Assembly: GCA_009379955.1 (NCBI GenBank) | Contig: WHST01000023.1 | Location: forward strand, 1 to 64,000 | Length of the DNA: 64,000 nt | Reading direction: 5' to 3' | Source of the DNA: Streptosporangiales bacterium | GTDB taxonomy: Bacteria > Actinomycetota > Actinomycetes > Streptosporangiales > WHST01 | Part shown: positions 17,144-26,314 of the stretch, piece after piece | Layout of the letters: every line of letters starts with the position of its first letter | Numbering within the stretch: the stretch's first letter is position 1 | The notes under the pieces: generated by a model | What the model saw: only the letters and a program-made list of their open reading frames with translations | Database searches by the model: none | Told to the model about the DNA's origin: nothing | Translations under genes and position numbers: made by a program

Positions 17144-17863
17144 CTAGCGGCGGGAGGACCTCGTGCGCTTGGTCGCCTGCTCCGGCTCAGCTTGGTCCTC
17201 GGTGCTGTTGGCCGTCACGATGGTCTCGAGCGTGGCGTCGAGGTGCGACTCCAGAATGGTGGCGGCCTTCTCGCCGTCACGCTTGCGCAGGGCCTGGATC
17301 AGGCTGCGGTGCTCGCGGTTGCCCTCCTTGATACGCCCCGGCGACACCGCGAGCGAGTGCGCGACGTAGATGGTCGCGGCGTCCTGCACGCTCTCGACGA
17401 GCGAGAAGAGCCGCGGCGACACGGCGGCGCGGTAGAGGAGCGAGTGGAACTCGCTGTTGAGCTGGACCCAGAGACCCACGTCGGACTCGCGGTCCATGCG
17501 GTCCTGCAGCTCGGTCGCCGACTTCAGCTGCGCCTCGGTGATCTCGCCCGCGGCCTTGCGGACGGCGAGCGACTCGAGGGCCTTGCGGATGTCGTAGAGC
17601 TCGACGAGCTCGGTCATGTCGAGCTCGCGGACGATCGCACCGCGGTGCGGGTCGAAGTGGATCAGGCCGTCGGCGGCGAGGTCACGCAGTGCCTCGCGTA
17701 CCGGGGTGGTACTCACCTCGAGCTGCGCCGCGATGTCGGCCTGCACGAGACGGGTGCCACCGTCGAGCGCACCGGTGAGGATGGCACGCCGAAGCGTCTC
17801 GCGGACGAACTGATGGGCGGTCCGTCGTGGCTGCGAGAACTCGAGGAGAGCGCTGTCCGGCAT
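17144..17863 (-). CDS. GntR-family regulator, FadR/FCD subfamily
   Basis: A 239-residue regulator. The winged helix is at about 15-80, with LVQADIAAQLEVSTTPVREALRDL as the recognition part and RGAIVRE as the wing. The FCD effector domain follows (about 85-215), with RKALESLAVRKA, Asp and His positions in NSEFHSLLYRAA and a final EHRSLIQAL; in this family Asp and three His often bind a metal and a carboxylate ligand. A basic tail (KRTRSSRR) ends it. It sits between two catabolic operons and probably represses them until a carboxylate intermediate appears. The element at 17901-17912 in its own promoter suggests autoregulation. Confidence 0.88.
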   Translation of the reverse strand: MPDSALLEFSQPRRTAHQFVRETLRRAILTGALDGGTRLVQADIAAQLEVSTTPVREALRDLAADGLIHFDPHRGAIVRELDMTELVELYDIRKALESLAVRKAAGEITEAQLKSATELQDRMDRESDVGLWVQLNSEFHSLLYRAAVSPRLFSLVESVQDAATIYVAHSLAVSPGRIKEGNREHRSLIQALRKRDGEKAATILESHLDATLETIVTANSTEDQAEPEQATKRTRSSRR

Positions 17864-17900
17864 GGCCCCTTCCGCTCATCTGAGTCGATCGTTGCTAGCT

Positions 17901-17912
17901 GATATAATGCAA
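17901..17912 (-). promoter_or_regulatory. candidate -10/operator element of the FCD regulator gene
   Basis: Read leftward this is TTGCATTATATC, 38-49 bases before the regulator start, with TATATC in a -10-like place. Only two bases differ from the element in front of the amidohydrolase gene. A palindromic GATCGTTGCTAGC...GTTGCTATC setting surrounds it. The shared motif makes binding by the regulator itself plausible. Confidence 0.45.
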
Positions 17913-18010
17913 AGTCGTTGCTATCCTATCGTACTTTCCCGGAGGCACGAATACTGCGCCAGCCGCCGGAGGCAGCACATACTGTACGACTCGCCGGCCG
18001 GGCGCACGCC

Positions 18011-19762
18011 TCAGACCGGGGGGATCACGGGGAGCACCAGGTACGACGCGTGCGCGCCGCCCGTGTGCACCGTGGTCGTGCCCGCGAACGGGTCGGCCGG
18101 ACGGTCGCGCGGGTCGTCGTGCAGGAACGGACCGCAGCCGGTGAGCTCGTTCTTGAAGTTCGAGAGATGTCCCCCACCACCACCTGGATACACGTAGTCC
18201 ACGCCGCGGACGCTGAGCGACAGCCGGTAGCCGGCCGGCATCACCAGGCAGGTCGGCCAGATCTCGACGTCGACCTCGTACACGGTGCCGGGAGTCAGCG
18301 GCTGCGGGGAGTCGTGGCGGTGGTACGGCCGGTACGGCTCCGACAGCTCCTCGTCGAGCGCGCGGTGCGACGCGCGCAGCCATCCCTGGGCCACCGGCGT
18401 GTGCGGGTCGATCGCGCCCTGGAAGGTGACCTCCTCGCCGTCCGGCGCGAACACGCGGACGACGAGGAACAGGTCGGCGTCGGCCGTGGTCGAGCTGACG
18501 AACAGCCTGGCCGCGACCGGTCCGGTCACCTCGGTCTCGGTCGTGAACGCCGGGGCGTCGAACGTCACGCCCTCCCCCGCGGCGTCGAACGCGACGGAGC
18601 CCACGCCCGGTGCCTCGGAGGTCAGCGAGCCCGACCCCGCGTCGAGGTACGCACGGGTCCACCGCGTGCGCGGGATCGGCCAGGCCGTCTCCATCCGTTG
18701 TGTGAAGGCGCCGTCGACGTGCCGGATCTGCAGCTGCAGCGCGGGCTGGTCGGCCCAGCCGTTGTCCTCGCCCTTCAGGAAATGGTCGAAGAACCGCTTC
18801 TGCAGCGCGACCCCGTAGTCGGTGTAGAACGGTGTCCAGTGCGAGTGGCCGTGCATCTCCAGCCACTTCTGCGGCGTCGCGGCACGCACGTACCCCTCGA
18901 CGTTGCCGCGCAGGTGCAGCCCCTGGCCGCCCCAGTTGCCCGCCGACAGCAGCGGGACCGTCAGCCTGCTCCAGTCCGGAGAACGTTCCCTGTGGTACGT
19001 GTCGTCGAGCGGGTGCGCGAGGATCTCGGCGCCGAAGTCGACCCTGGACTTCGCGAGCTCGTCGTCGTCGCGGGTCTCGTCGCCGCAGACGAGCTGCCCC
19101 GTGTTCGGGTTGCGCGCGCCGCGCTCCCCCAGGCCGTACTGCACGGTCTTGACCTGCATGTCGTACCAGTTGGCCCAGAACGTCGACACCATGCCGCCGT
19201 GGTGCGTCGCGTCGCGGTACCAGTCCGACGAGCCCTCCCACGGGCAGATGGCGGCGAGGTGCGGCGGCTGGCGCGACGCCACCTGCCACTGGTTCATCGC
19301 GTAGTACGAGATGCCGGTGAGACCGACCCTGCCGTTGCTCCAGTCCCGCGTGCCCGCCCACTCGATCGACTCGTAGAGGTCCCGCGTCTCGCGGTCGGAG
19401 AAGTGGTCGATCAGGCCAGGCGAACGCCCGCAGCCCCGCGAGTCGACCCGGACGCACACGTAGCCGTCGGGAATCCACTTCTCCGGGTCGACGACCTCCC
19501 AGTTCTGGTACTTGTTCGTCGTGCCCGCGACCGTGTCGGGGTGGCTCGCCGCCATCGACTCCCACGCGCTCGGGTAACCCTCCTCGAACGGCAGGCCCTT
19601 CGCGTAGGGGCCGTAGCTCACCAGAACGGGGTACCGCCCGTCCCCCGGCGGCCGGAAGACGTCGGCACGCAGGACGGCGCCGTCGTCCATCAGGACGGGC
19701 ACATCCCAGTCGATCCGCATGCCGTCGGCGATCTCGCTGCGGTACGGCTCACCGGTCGCCAT
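18011..19762 (-). CDS. CocE/NonD-family (X-Pro dipeptidyl-peptidase-like) hydrolase
   Basis: A 583-residue alpha/beta hydrolase of the S15/CocE family. The nucleophile elbow is GLTGISYYA with Ser152; RVDSRGCGRSPG lies before it, and the partner Asp and His are expected near LSAGNWGGQ and MHGHSHW. The C-terminal half is the jelly-roll (PepX_C) domain with GTVYEVDVEIWPTC and GYRLSLSVRGVD. Relatives hydrolyse cocaine, glutaryl-7-ACA or X-Pro peptides; substrate here is unknown, an amide or ester. No signal peptide is seen. It is last in the nine-gene leftward operon and overlaps the end of the cyclic amidohydrolase gene by 14 bases. Confidence 0.85.
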   Translation of the reverse strand: MATGEPYRSEIADGMRIDWDVPVLMDDGAVLRADVFRPPGDGRYPVLVSYGPYAKGLPFEEGYPSAWESMAASHPDTVAGTTNKYQNWEVVDPEKWIPDGYVCVRVDSRGCGRSPGLIDHFSDRETRDLYESIEWAGTRDWSNGRVGLTGISYYAMNQWQVASRQPPHLAAICPWEGSSDWYRDATHHGGMVSTFWANWYDMQVKTVQYGLGERGARNPNTGQLVCGDETRDDDELAKSRVDFGAEILAHPLDDTYHRERSPDWSRLTVPLLSAGNWGGQGLHLRGNVEGYVRAATPQKWLEMHGHSHWTPFYTDYGVALQKRFFDHFLKGEDNGWADQPALQLQIRHVDGAFTQRMETAWPIPRTRWTRAYLDAGSGSLTSEAPGVGSVAFDAAGEGVTFDAPAFTTETEVTGPVAARLFVSSTTADADLFLVVRVFAPDGEEVTFQGAIDPHTPVAQGWLRASHRALDEELSEPYRPYHRHDSPQPLTPGTVYEVDVEIWPTCLVMPAGYRLSLSVRGVDYVYPGGGGGHLSNFKNELTGCGPFLHDDPRDRPADPFAGTTTVHTGGAHASYLVLPVIPPV

Positions 19763-21125
19763 CGTCGCTCACCTCCGTGTGTCCCTGGCCGGGCAGGAAC
19801 CGCCCCGGCAGCTCCTCGGTCGGGCGTCCGTCCTCGGCGACCAGGTCGCCACGCAGGTACGTCGCGACGACCCGTCCGCGCACCGTGCGTCCGGCGTACG
19901 GTGTCCAGCCGGCACGGGAGATCACGACGTCGTCTGAGAGCGTCCACGACGCCTCGGGGTCGACGAGCGCGAGGTCGGCGTCGCCGCCCGGTTGGAGGGA
20001 ACCCTTGCGCGGGTGGAGCCCGTACCTCTTCGCCGGGGCCTCGGCGTAGACCCGGACGACGTCCTCGACCGACAGCAGTCCGGCGGCCGCGGCGTCGAGC
20101 ATCAGGGGCAGCGTCGTGTCGAGGCCGGGCAGGCCGAAGTGGACGTCCCAGAATCCGCCGGACTCCTTCTGCTCCCTGGTAGCGGGCGCGTGGTCGGTCG
20201 ACAGGTGGTGGAACACGCCGGTACGCAGTAGTCGCCACATCTCCGCCTGGTCCGCATCGCTGCGCGCCCTGGCGGGCGGGGTGAACTTGCGCAGCGCGCC
20301 GTGCTCGATCACCTCGTCCTCGCGCAGCAGGAAGTACTGCGGGCACGCCTCGGCGACCACGTCGGCCCCGTCGAGCCGCGCACGGCGGACGACCTCGGCG
20401 ACGTGCGGGTCGCTCACGTGTGCGACGTTCACGCGTGCGCCCGTCAGGCGGGCGAGCAGGCACACCGTCTGTACCGCGACGAGCTCGGCCTCGCGCGACC
20501 GCCAGCGCGGCAGCAGCGACCCGTCGCGCCATCCCTCCGCGCGCAGGTCGCGCTCGGCGGCGGCCGTGATGCTCTCGTCCTCGCCGTGTACGAGGCAGAC
20601 GCCGCCGAACGACGCCAACGCCGTCATCGCCGCACGGAGGTCGGCGGGTGTCAGGCCGGGCACGCCGTGCGTGGTGCAGGTGAACGCCTTGAAGTACGTG
20701 ATGCCCGCCCGCCACAACGCGGCGAGCTCACCGATGCGGTCCGGCCAGACGTGCGCCGCCAGGCCGTAGTCGACCCGCGAGCGTCCGCGCAGGTGAGCCC
20801 GCTTGGCGTCGAGCTCCTCGACCGTGCGCACCGGGTGGGCATGGGTGTGCTCGACGATCGTGGTGACGCCGCGGGCGGCCGCCGCCGCGGTGCCGGTCGG
20901 GAAGTCCTCCCGCATCGGATCACCCGGGTCCATCAGGTGCACGTGGGTGTCGACCATGCCGGGCAGCACGAGGAGCCCTGAGGCGTCGACCGTCCGGTCG
21001 GCATCATGGCGCTCGTCGCCGACGTGCACCACGCGTCCGCCGCGGACGTGGACGTTGGCGCGGGCACGACCGCGCGCGGTGACGACGGTGCCGCCGTGGA
21101 CGGCCAGGTCGAAGCGATCCGTCAC
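19749..21125 (-). CDS. cyclic amidohydrolase, dihydroorotase/allantoinase/hydantoinase-like
   Basis: A 458-residue binuclear-metal amidohydrolase. DTHVH gives His61 and His63, Lys146 in TYFKAFTC is the likely carboxylated lysine, then VHGED, NVAHVSD and LSTDHAP complete the metal site. The composite-domain beta sandwich is formed by both ends (FDLAVHGGTVV and the C-terminal GRVVATYLRGDLV). The family opens cyclic amides such as allantoin, hydantoins or dihydropyrimidines. Start GTG at 21125 overlaps the binding-protein stop by GTGA and has GGAG eight bases upstream; an ATG six codons earlier is possible. In the operon it would act on the imported compound. Confidence 0.85.
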   Translation of the reverse strand: MTDRFDLAVHGGTVVTARGRARANVHVRGGRVVHVGDERHDADRTVDASGLLVLPGMVDTHVHLMDPGDPMREDFPTGTAAAAARGVTTIVEHTHAHPVRTVEELDAKRAHLRGRSRVDYGLAAHVWPDRIGELAALWRAGITYFKAFTCTTHGVPGLTPADLRAAMTALASFGGVCLVHGEDESITAAAERDLRAEGWRDGSLLPRWRSREAELVAVQTVCLLARLTGARVNVAHVSDPHVAEVVRRARLDGADVVAEACPQYFLLREDEVIEHGALRKFTPPARARSDADQAEMWRLLRTGVFHHLSTDHAPATREQKESGGFWDVHFGLPGLDTTLPLMLDAAAAGLLSVEDVVRVYAEAPAKRYGLHPRKGSLQPGGDADLALVDPEASWTLSDDVVISRAGWTPYAGRTVRGRVVATYLRGDLVAEDGRPTEELPGRFLPGQGHTEVSDDGDR

Positions 21126-22402
21126 TTCTTGGGCTCCGGCCACACACCCTCGCCCTGGTAGCTCTTGCTGTAGACGGGATGCTTCAGGAACTCCTCGGGG
21201 TCGTAGGTCCAGAACTGGCTGACGTCCTCGTACGTCTTGATCGGCACGTTCATCGAGCCGTTCAGGCCCTTCCTGACCTCGCGAATGTAGACGTTGAGCA
21301 CCGGGTTGCCGCGCGAGTCGAGGTGTTCGGGACCGAACGGCGTCTTCTCCAGCTTCACGCCCTTGAGCGTGTCGACGAACTTCTTGGCGTCCGAGGTGTC
21401 GCCCTTCAACTCTTCGAGCGCCGAGACGATCCCCCCGGCCGCCGTGTACGTCGCGGCCGAGTAGTACGACGGGTACTCGTCGTACCGCTCGTGGTACGCG
21501 TCCACGAACTTCTTCGTGTCCTGTGCGTCACTGCCGTCGGCGAAGTGGCCCACCGAGACGATGCCGTCGGCACTGCTCCCGAGGCTCCGCAACGCGGCCT
21601 GGTCGACGACAGTCTCGTTGGTCAGCAGCTTGATCCCCGTCGCCTCCATGCCGAAGTCGTTCCACGCCTTGACGAACCGGACGCTGTCGGCTCCGACCTG
21701 TTCGGTGAAGACGACGTCTGGCTTCACCTGCTTGATCTGCGCCATGTAGGTGCTGAAGTCCTGCGTTCCCAACGGGTTCCACAGCTTCTTGCGGACCTTG
21801 CCACCCTTGTCGGTGAACGTGTTCGTGAAGCCGCCGCAGCTCTCGTGGCCGAACGCGTAGTCGTTGCAGATCGTCACCGCGGTCTTGTACTTGCGGTCGA
21901 CGGCGGCGTACTCGCCGAGCGGATGGGTGGTCTGGCTGCTCGTCCATCCCGCGAGGCGCACGACGTACGGCAGCGGCTTGCGCTGGGTGAGGTCGTCGGC
22001 CGAGACCACAGGCACGACCATCGGCACCTTGCGCCGGTTGACGGCGTCGGACACCGCGAGCCCGACGTTGGCGAGCATCGGACCGACGATCATGTCCGCC
22101 TCGGAGTTCGTCATCAGCTCGCGGGCCTTGTTGAGTCCGATCGACGGGTTGCCCGCGTCGTCCTCCATCACGGTCTTCACCTGCTTGCCCGCGACCTTGC
22201 TCCCGTTCTCCTCCCAGAACAGCTTCCAGCCGCGCTCCATGTCCCTGCCCGGAGCGGCGTTCGGCCCCGTCGCGGGTCGGAGGAAGCCGACGGTCACCGT
22301 GTCGTCGCCCCCACCGCCCGACTCGTTCTGGTCCGGTGGCGCGCAGGCCGCCGCCACGAGTGCGGCGAGGGCGACGCCAACGAGGGCTGTGCGGTGTCTC
22401 AT
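21122..22402 (-). CDS. branched-chain amino acid/amide-type ABC binding lipoprotein (copy 1)
   Basis: A 426-residue lipoprotein from ATG at 22402, with AGGAGG upstream. Signal peptide and lipobox LVAAAC place Cys20 at the mature N-terminus. The mature protein is a type 1 periplasmic-binding fold of the LivK/AmiC/UrtA group: GFLRPATGPNAA, VEDDAGNP-like MEDDAGNPS, IVGPMLANVGLA, RLAGWTSSQTTHPLGEYA. It is a paralogue of the binding protein at 23925-25205; long identical blocks include VSADDLTQRKP and the C-terminal HPVYSKSYQG. Having both in one operon with a single LivHMGF set suggests two ligands or two affinities for one transporter. It overlaps the amidohydrolase gene by GTGA. Confidence 0.88.
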   Translation of the reverse strand: MRHRTALVGVALAALVAAACAPPDQNESGGGGDDTVTVGFLRPATGPNAAPGRDMERGWKLFWEENGSKVAGKQVKTVMEDDAGNPSIGLNKARELMTNSEADMIVGPMLANVGLAVSDAVNRRKVPMVVPVVSADDLTQRKPLPYVVRLAGWTSSQTTHPLGEYAAVDRKYKTAVTICNDYAFGHESCGGFTNTFTDKGGKVRKKLWNPLGTQDFSTYMAQIKQVKPDVVFTEQVGADSVRFVKAWNDFGMEATGIKLLTNETVVDQAALRSLGSSADGIVSVGHFADGSDAQDTKKFVDAYHERYDEYPSYYSAATYTAAGGIVSALEELKGDTSDAKKFVDTLKGVKLEKTPFGPEHLDSRGNPVLNVYIREVRKGLNGSMNVPIKTYEDVSQFWTYDPEEFLKHPVYSKSYQGEGVWPEPKK

Positions 22403-22416
22403 CTGGATTCCGCCTC

Positions 22417-23139
22417 CTAGACGCCGAGGTGCGTCTTCTTGGTCGTGCTGTCGTCGTCGAGCTCGGCGGGCGTGCCGTGCCAGACGATCCGTCCGTGCTC
22501 GCCGAGGATGTAGATGCGGTCGGCCACCCGCATGGCGAGACCGAGATTCTGCTCCACGAGCAGAATCGTGAGTTCGCCGCCCTTGAGCGACTCGATCCGT
22601 TCCCTGATCTGGCCGACGACGATGGGGGCGAGTCCCTCCGACGGCTCGTCCATCAGGACGAGCCGCGGGTTGGTCATCAGCGCCCGCCCGATCGCGAGCA
22701 TCTGCTGCTCGCCTCCGGACAGGTTGCCGCCGGAGTTGTCGAGACGCTCGCGGAGGCGGGGGAAGAACTCCAGGACGCGGTCCATCGTCCAGCACGAGCC
22801 GTTACGCGCCGGCCGTGCCGCGACGGTCAGGTTCTCCCGCACGCTCAGGCTGCCGAAGACGTGGCGTCCCTGCGGCACGATGCTGATGCCCTTCCGGGCG
22901 ATGACGTGGCTCGGCGACCGCGAGATGTCGATGCCGTCCCACGTCACTGTGCCGCCGGCGAGGTCGGGCGGCCGCATGCCGACGATGCTGCGGACGAGGC
23001 TCGTCTTGCCCATGCCGTTGCGGCCGAGGAGCGCGACGACCTCGCCCTCGGCCACCTCCAGGTCGACGCCGCGGAGAATCTCGGCGGCACCGTACCGGCA
23101 CCGCACGCCCTCGGCACTCAACACGGCCACGTCGGTCAC
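22417..23139 (-). CDS. LivF-type ABC transporter ATPase
   Basis: A 240-residue ATPase with Walker A GRNGMGKTS (39-47), the Q-loop in SIVPQGRHVFG, signature LSGGEQQMLAIGRAL, Walker B RLVLMDEPSEGLAP and H-loop LLVEQNLGLA. The EPSEGLAP segment and short length are typical of LivF. With LivG it energises the LivHM channel for import of branched-chain amino acids or amide-like compounds. GTG start at 23139 overlaps the LivG stop by GTGA and follows CTGAGGAGC. The copy 1 binding protein gene begins 14 bases after its stop. Confidence 0.88.
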   Translation of the reverse strand: MTDVAVLSAEGVRCRYGAAEILRGVDLEVAEGEVVALLGRNGMGKTSLVRSIVGMRPPDLAGGTVTWDGIDISRSPSHVIARKGISIVPQGRHVFGSLSVRENLTVAARPARNGSCWTMDRVLEFFPRLRERLDNSGGNLSGGEQQMLAIGRALMTNPRLVLMDEPSEGLAPIVVGQIRERIESLKGGELTILLVEQNLGLAMRVADRIYILGEHGRIVWHGTPAELDDDSTTKKTHLGV

Positions 23140-23897
23140 TCGCTCCTCAGGTAGACGGCCTGCACCTGCTCGTCGGCACGGATCTCGTCCGGCGTGCCCT
23201 CGGCGATCGGGGTGCCGTTCTCCATGCACAGCACGCGTTCGACGAGGTCGAGCGCCAGCGTCATGTCGTGCTCGATCAGGACGATGGAGAGATCGGCCGG
23301 CAGCCGTTCGATGAGTCCGCGCATGAGCACCCGCTCCGACGCGGACAGCCCGGCTGCCGGCTCGTCGAGCAGGAGCAGCCGCGGCGAGCCGGCCAGGCCG
23401 AGGGCGAGCTCGAGCTGACGCTGCTCGCCGTGCGACAGCTCGCCGGCCGGGTGGTCGGCACGACGCGCGAGGTCGACCTGGCTCAGCGCGTGGTCGACCC
23501 GGTCGGCGAGCGCGCCCGTCATCCGCAGCGGCCACCAGCAGCGCAGCCGGGATCGGTCGAGCGCCTGCGCCGCGACCGCGACGTTCTCGCGCACGGTCAG
23601 CCCGGGCATGATGTTGGTGATCTGGTAAGTGCGACCGAGACCGGCCCTGGCCCTGCGGTTGGGCGGCAACCTGGTCACGTCGCGGCCGAACAGGCGCACG
23701 TGCCCCGACGACGCGATGCACTCACCCGTGATGGTCTTGAACAACGTCGTCTTGCCCGCGCCGTTCGGCCCGATGACCGCCCACCGCTCCCCCGCGCCGA
23801 CGCGCAGGGAGACGCCGGAGACCGCGGTGACGCCGCCGAAGCGCATCGTCACCGCGTCGAGTACCAGCGTCTCGTCAGGCGTGGCGCCCGCGGTCAT
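23136..23897 (-). CDS. LivG-type ABC transporter ATPase
   Basis: A 253-residue ATPase: Walker A GPNGAGKTT (43-51), LGRTYQITNIMPGLTVREN as the Q-loop region typical of LivG, signature LSHGEQRQLELAL, Walker B LLLLDEPAAGLS, and LIEHDMTLAL as H-loop. The LSHGE form of the signature is usual for LivG. It pairs with the LivF protein encoded immediately downstream with overlap. Its start ATG lies 27 bases after the stop of binding protein copy 2, within the same operon. Confidence 0.88.
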   Translation of the reverse strand: MTAGATPDETLVLDAVTMRFGGVTAVSGVSLRVGAGERWAVIGPNGAGKTTLFKTITGECIASSGHVRLFGRDVTRLPPNRRARAGLGRTYQITNIMPGLTVRENVAVAAQALDRSRLRCWWPLRMTGALADRVDHALSQVDLARRADHPAGELSHGEQRQLELALGLAGSPRLLLLDEPAAGLSASERVLMRGLIERLPADLSIVLIEHDMTLALDLVERVLCMENGTPIAEGTPDEIRADEQVQAVYLRSE

Positions 23898-23924
23898 CCG
23901 ACCTCCCTTCTCGCATGCACGCCG

Positions 23925-25205
23925 TCACTTCCGCGGGTTCGGCCAGACGCCGGCGCCCTGGTAGCTCTTGCTGTAGACGGGATGGCGGAGGAACTCCTTC
24001 GGGTCGTAGTGCCAGAACTGGCCGACCCGGTCGTAGGTCTTGGTCGGGACGTTCCACAGGCCGTGCGGCCCCTTGGCGACCTTGCGGATCGAGACGTCGA
24101 AGACCGGGTTGCCGTGCGAGTCGAGCTTCTGGGGTCCCATCGGTGTCTGTGTCAACGACACGCCCTTCAACGCCTTGACGACGGCCGCGGCGTCGGAGAC
24201 GTCCCCGTTCAATGCCTCGAGCGCCTTGGCCACGCCACTCGCCGCCGCGTATGTGTTGGCCGAGTAGTACGACGGGTACTTCTTGTACTTCGCATAGAAG
24301 TCCTCGACGAACTGCTGGGTCTCCGGCGCGTCGGCGCCCTCGACGAAGTGCCCCGAGGAGACGAGCCCCTCGGCACCGTCGCCGAGGCTCTTCAGCACGG
24401 ACTGGTCCGTCAGCGTCTCCCCGCCCAGGAGCGGGATCGTCTTGCGCAGGCCGAAGTCGTTGTAGGCCTTGAAGAAACGCGACGCGTCCGCACCGGACAG
24501 CATCGCGAAGACGGCGTCGGGCTTGCTGTTCTTGATCTGCGCGACGTACGTGCTGTAGTCCTGGGTGTTCGTCGGTGACCACAGCTGCTTCACCACGCGT
24601 CCACCCTTGTCGGTGAACGTGTTGACGAACCCGCCGACGCCCTCGTAGCCGAAGGCGAAGTCGTAGCCGATCGTCACGATCTTGCGGTAGCCCCTGGAGT
24701 GCGCGTACTCACCGAGCGGATGCGTGGTCTGGCTGCTCGTCCAGCCGGCCAGCCGGACGACGTTCTGGACCGGCTTGCGTTGCGTGAGGTCGTCGGCCGA
24801 CACGATCGGCATGACGATCGGGACGTCCTTGCGGCCCATGGCATCGGCCACGGCCAACCCTTCGTTGGCTGCCAATGGTCCGACGAGCATGTCGACGTGG
24901 CGGTTGTCGAACAGCAGGTTGGCCTTGTTGATCGCGACGGACGGATTGCCCGCGGTGTCCTCCACCGTCGTCTCGACCGTCTTGCCCGCGGCGCGGTTGC
25001 CGTGCTGCGACCAGTACAGCTCCCAGCCGTGTTCCATGTCGAGACCGTTGGCCGCGAACGGGCCGGTCGAGGGTCGCAGGAAACCGATCTTCACGCTGGA
25101 GCCCGTCTCGCGTTCCTGTTGCGCCTGCGGCGGGCTGCACGCGACGATCACGGTGGCGATCACGGCGATCGACACCGCGAGCCTCAGCTGCCGGGAGAGT
25201 GTCAT
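23925..25205 (-). CDS. branched-chain amino acid/amide-type ABC binding lipoprotein (copy 2)
   Basis: A 426-residue lipoprotein of the same length as copy 1. Signal peptide with lipobox VIVACS gives Cys23. The type 1 binding fold shows GFLRPSTGPFAANGLDMEHG, VEDTAGNPS, MLVGPLAANEGLAVADA and the block RLAGWTSSQTTHPLGEYA, identical to copy 1. Differences lie in the second lobe and pocket-lining stretches (for example MLSGADASRF here versus EQVGADSVRF), so ligand preference may differ. The ATG overlaps the LivM stop by ATGA. It is followed by LivG after 27 bases. Confidence 0.88.
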   Translation of the reverse strand: MTLSRQLRLAVSIAVIATVIVACSPPQAQQERETGSSVKIGFLRPSTGPFAANGLDMEHGWELYWSQHGNRAAGKTVETTVEDTAGNPSVAINKANLLFDNRHVDMLVGPLAANEGLAVADAMGRKDVPIVMPIVSADDLTQRKPVQNVVRLAGWTSSQTTHPLGEYAHSRGYRKIVTIGYDFAFGYEGVGGFVNTFTDKGGRVVKQLWSPTNTQDYSTYVAQIKNSKPDAVFAMLSGADASRFFKAYNDFGLRKTIPLLGGETLTDQSVLKSLGDGAEGLVSSGHFVEGADAPETQQFVEDFYAKYKKYPSYYSANTYAAASGVAKALEALNGDVSDAAAVVKALKGVSLTQTPMGPQKLDSHGNPVFDVSIRKVAKGPHGLWNVPTKTYDRVGQFWHYDPKEFLRHPVYSKSYQGAGVWPNPRK

Positions 25206-26314
25206 GTCGTTTCCCGCCCTTCCTGGGCGTCGATGGGTTGCGCATCGTCGTCGGACGCGTCGTCATCCGCGCCCTTCGGGGTCTTGACGGTCGCCGGCCC
25301 GCCGGAGCCGAGCGCGGCGCCGACGTCGGAGGTGACCACCGCGCGTCCGGTGCGCCTGGCGACCAGCCGCGCCCAGAGCTTCGTCACCGCGCCGACGAAC
25401 CCGGTGCGGGCGAAGAGGACCATCGCGATGAAGATGAGCCCCATGACGGTGGGCCACCTGTCGATCTCGATGCTCAGCACGTTTTGGATGAACACGATCA
25501 CGAACGCGCCGAATAGCGGGCCCGACAGCGTGCCGATGCCGCCGAGGATGATCATCAGGATCGCCTGCGCCGAGGTGTTGAACTCCGCGACCGACGGGCT
25601 GACGAACTCGTTGTTGTATGCGAAGAGCACCCCGGCGACGCCGGCGAAGAAGCCGGACAGCATGAACCCGTACAACCGGTACGCGGTCACGTTGTAGCCG
25701 AGCATCCGCAGCCTGCTGCTGCTCTCCCGCAGCCCTCTGAGCGCGAGGCCGAACGGCGACCTGACGACGATCCACATGAGTACGCCGGAGATCAGGACGA
25801 CCGCGAGGCACATGTAGTAGAATTGCCAGTCCTCGGTGAGGAACTCGGGACGGTAGATGCCGGTGAGTCCGTTCTCGGCGCCGGTGACGGGCGCGAGGCT
25901 GTGGGCGAGGCCGTAGACGATCATCCCCTGCGCGAGGGTGACCATGAGGAAGTACACGCGGCTCGTACGCATCGCCATCAGGCCGAAGAGCAGGCTCGCG
26001 ACGAGAGCCGCGGCCATCCCCGTCACGATCTGCTGGAGGTAGCCGCCCTCCAGGCGCGAGGCGACGTAGCCGACGCCGTACGCGGACATCGCCATGATGC
26101 CGGCCTGGCCGAGCGAGAGCAGGCCGCTGTAGCCGGCGAGCAGGTTGATGCTCATCGCGAACAGCCCATAGATCAGCGCGAGCGTCGCGGTGCCGAGGAT
26201 GAACGGGCCGACGACGTACGGCACGGCGCACCCGAGGGCGACCGCGACGGCGAGCAGCCCGAGCTGCACCCACTGCGTCAGCGTCACGCCTCTGACCGAC
26301 GGGAGCGCCTTCAT
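25202..26314 (-). CDS. LivM-type ABC transporter permease
   Basis: A 370-residue integral membrane protein with about eight to ten hydrophobic segments, starting TLTQWVQLGLLAVAVALGCA, and the LivM signatures NLLAGYSGLLSLGQAGIMA and the coupling-helix region RGLRESSSRLRMLGYN. An 60-residue hydrophilic tail (about 310-370) rich in Asp/Glu is longer than usual. It forms the channel with LivH. Its ATG overlaps the LivH stop by ATGA and its stop overlaps the binding protein start by ATGA, so translation is coupled on both sides. Confidence 0.88.
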   Translation of the reverse strand: MKALPSVRGVTLTQWVQLGLLAVAVALGCAVPYVVGPFILGTATLALIYGLFAMSINLLAGYSGLLSLGQAGIMAMSAYGVGYVASRLEGGYLQQIVTGMAAALVASLLFGLMAMRTSRVYFLMVTLAQGMIVYGLAHSLAPVTGAENGLTGIYRPEFLTEDWQFYYMCLAVVLISGVLMWIVVRSPFGLALRGLRESSSRLRMLGYNVTAYRLYGFMLSGFFAGVAGVLFAYNNEFVSPSVAEFNTSAQAILMIILGGIGTLSGPLFGAFVIVFIQNVLSIEIDRWPTVMGLIFIAMVLFARTGFVGAVTKLWARLVARRTGRAVVTSDVGAALGSGGPATVKTPKGADDDASDDDAQPIDAQEGRETT

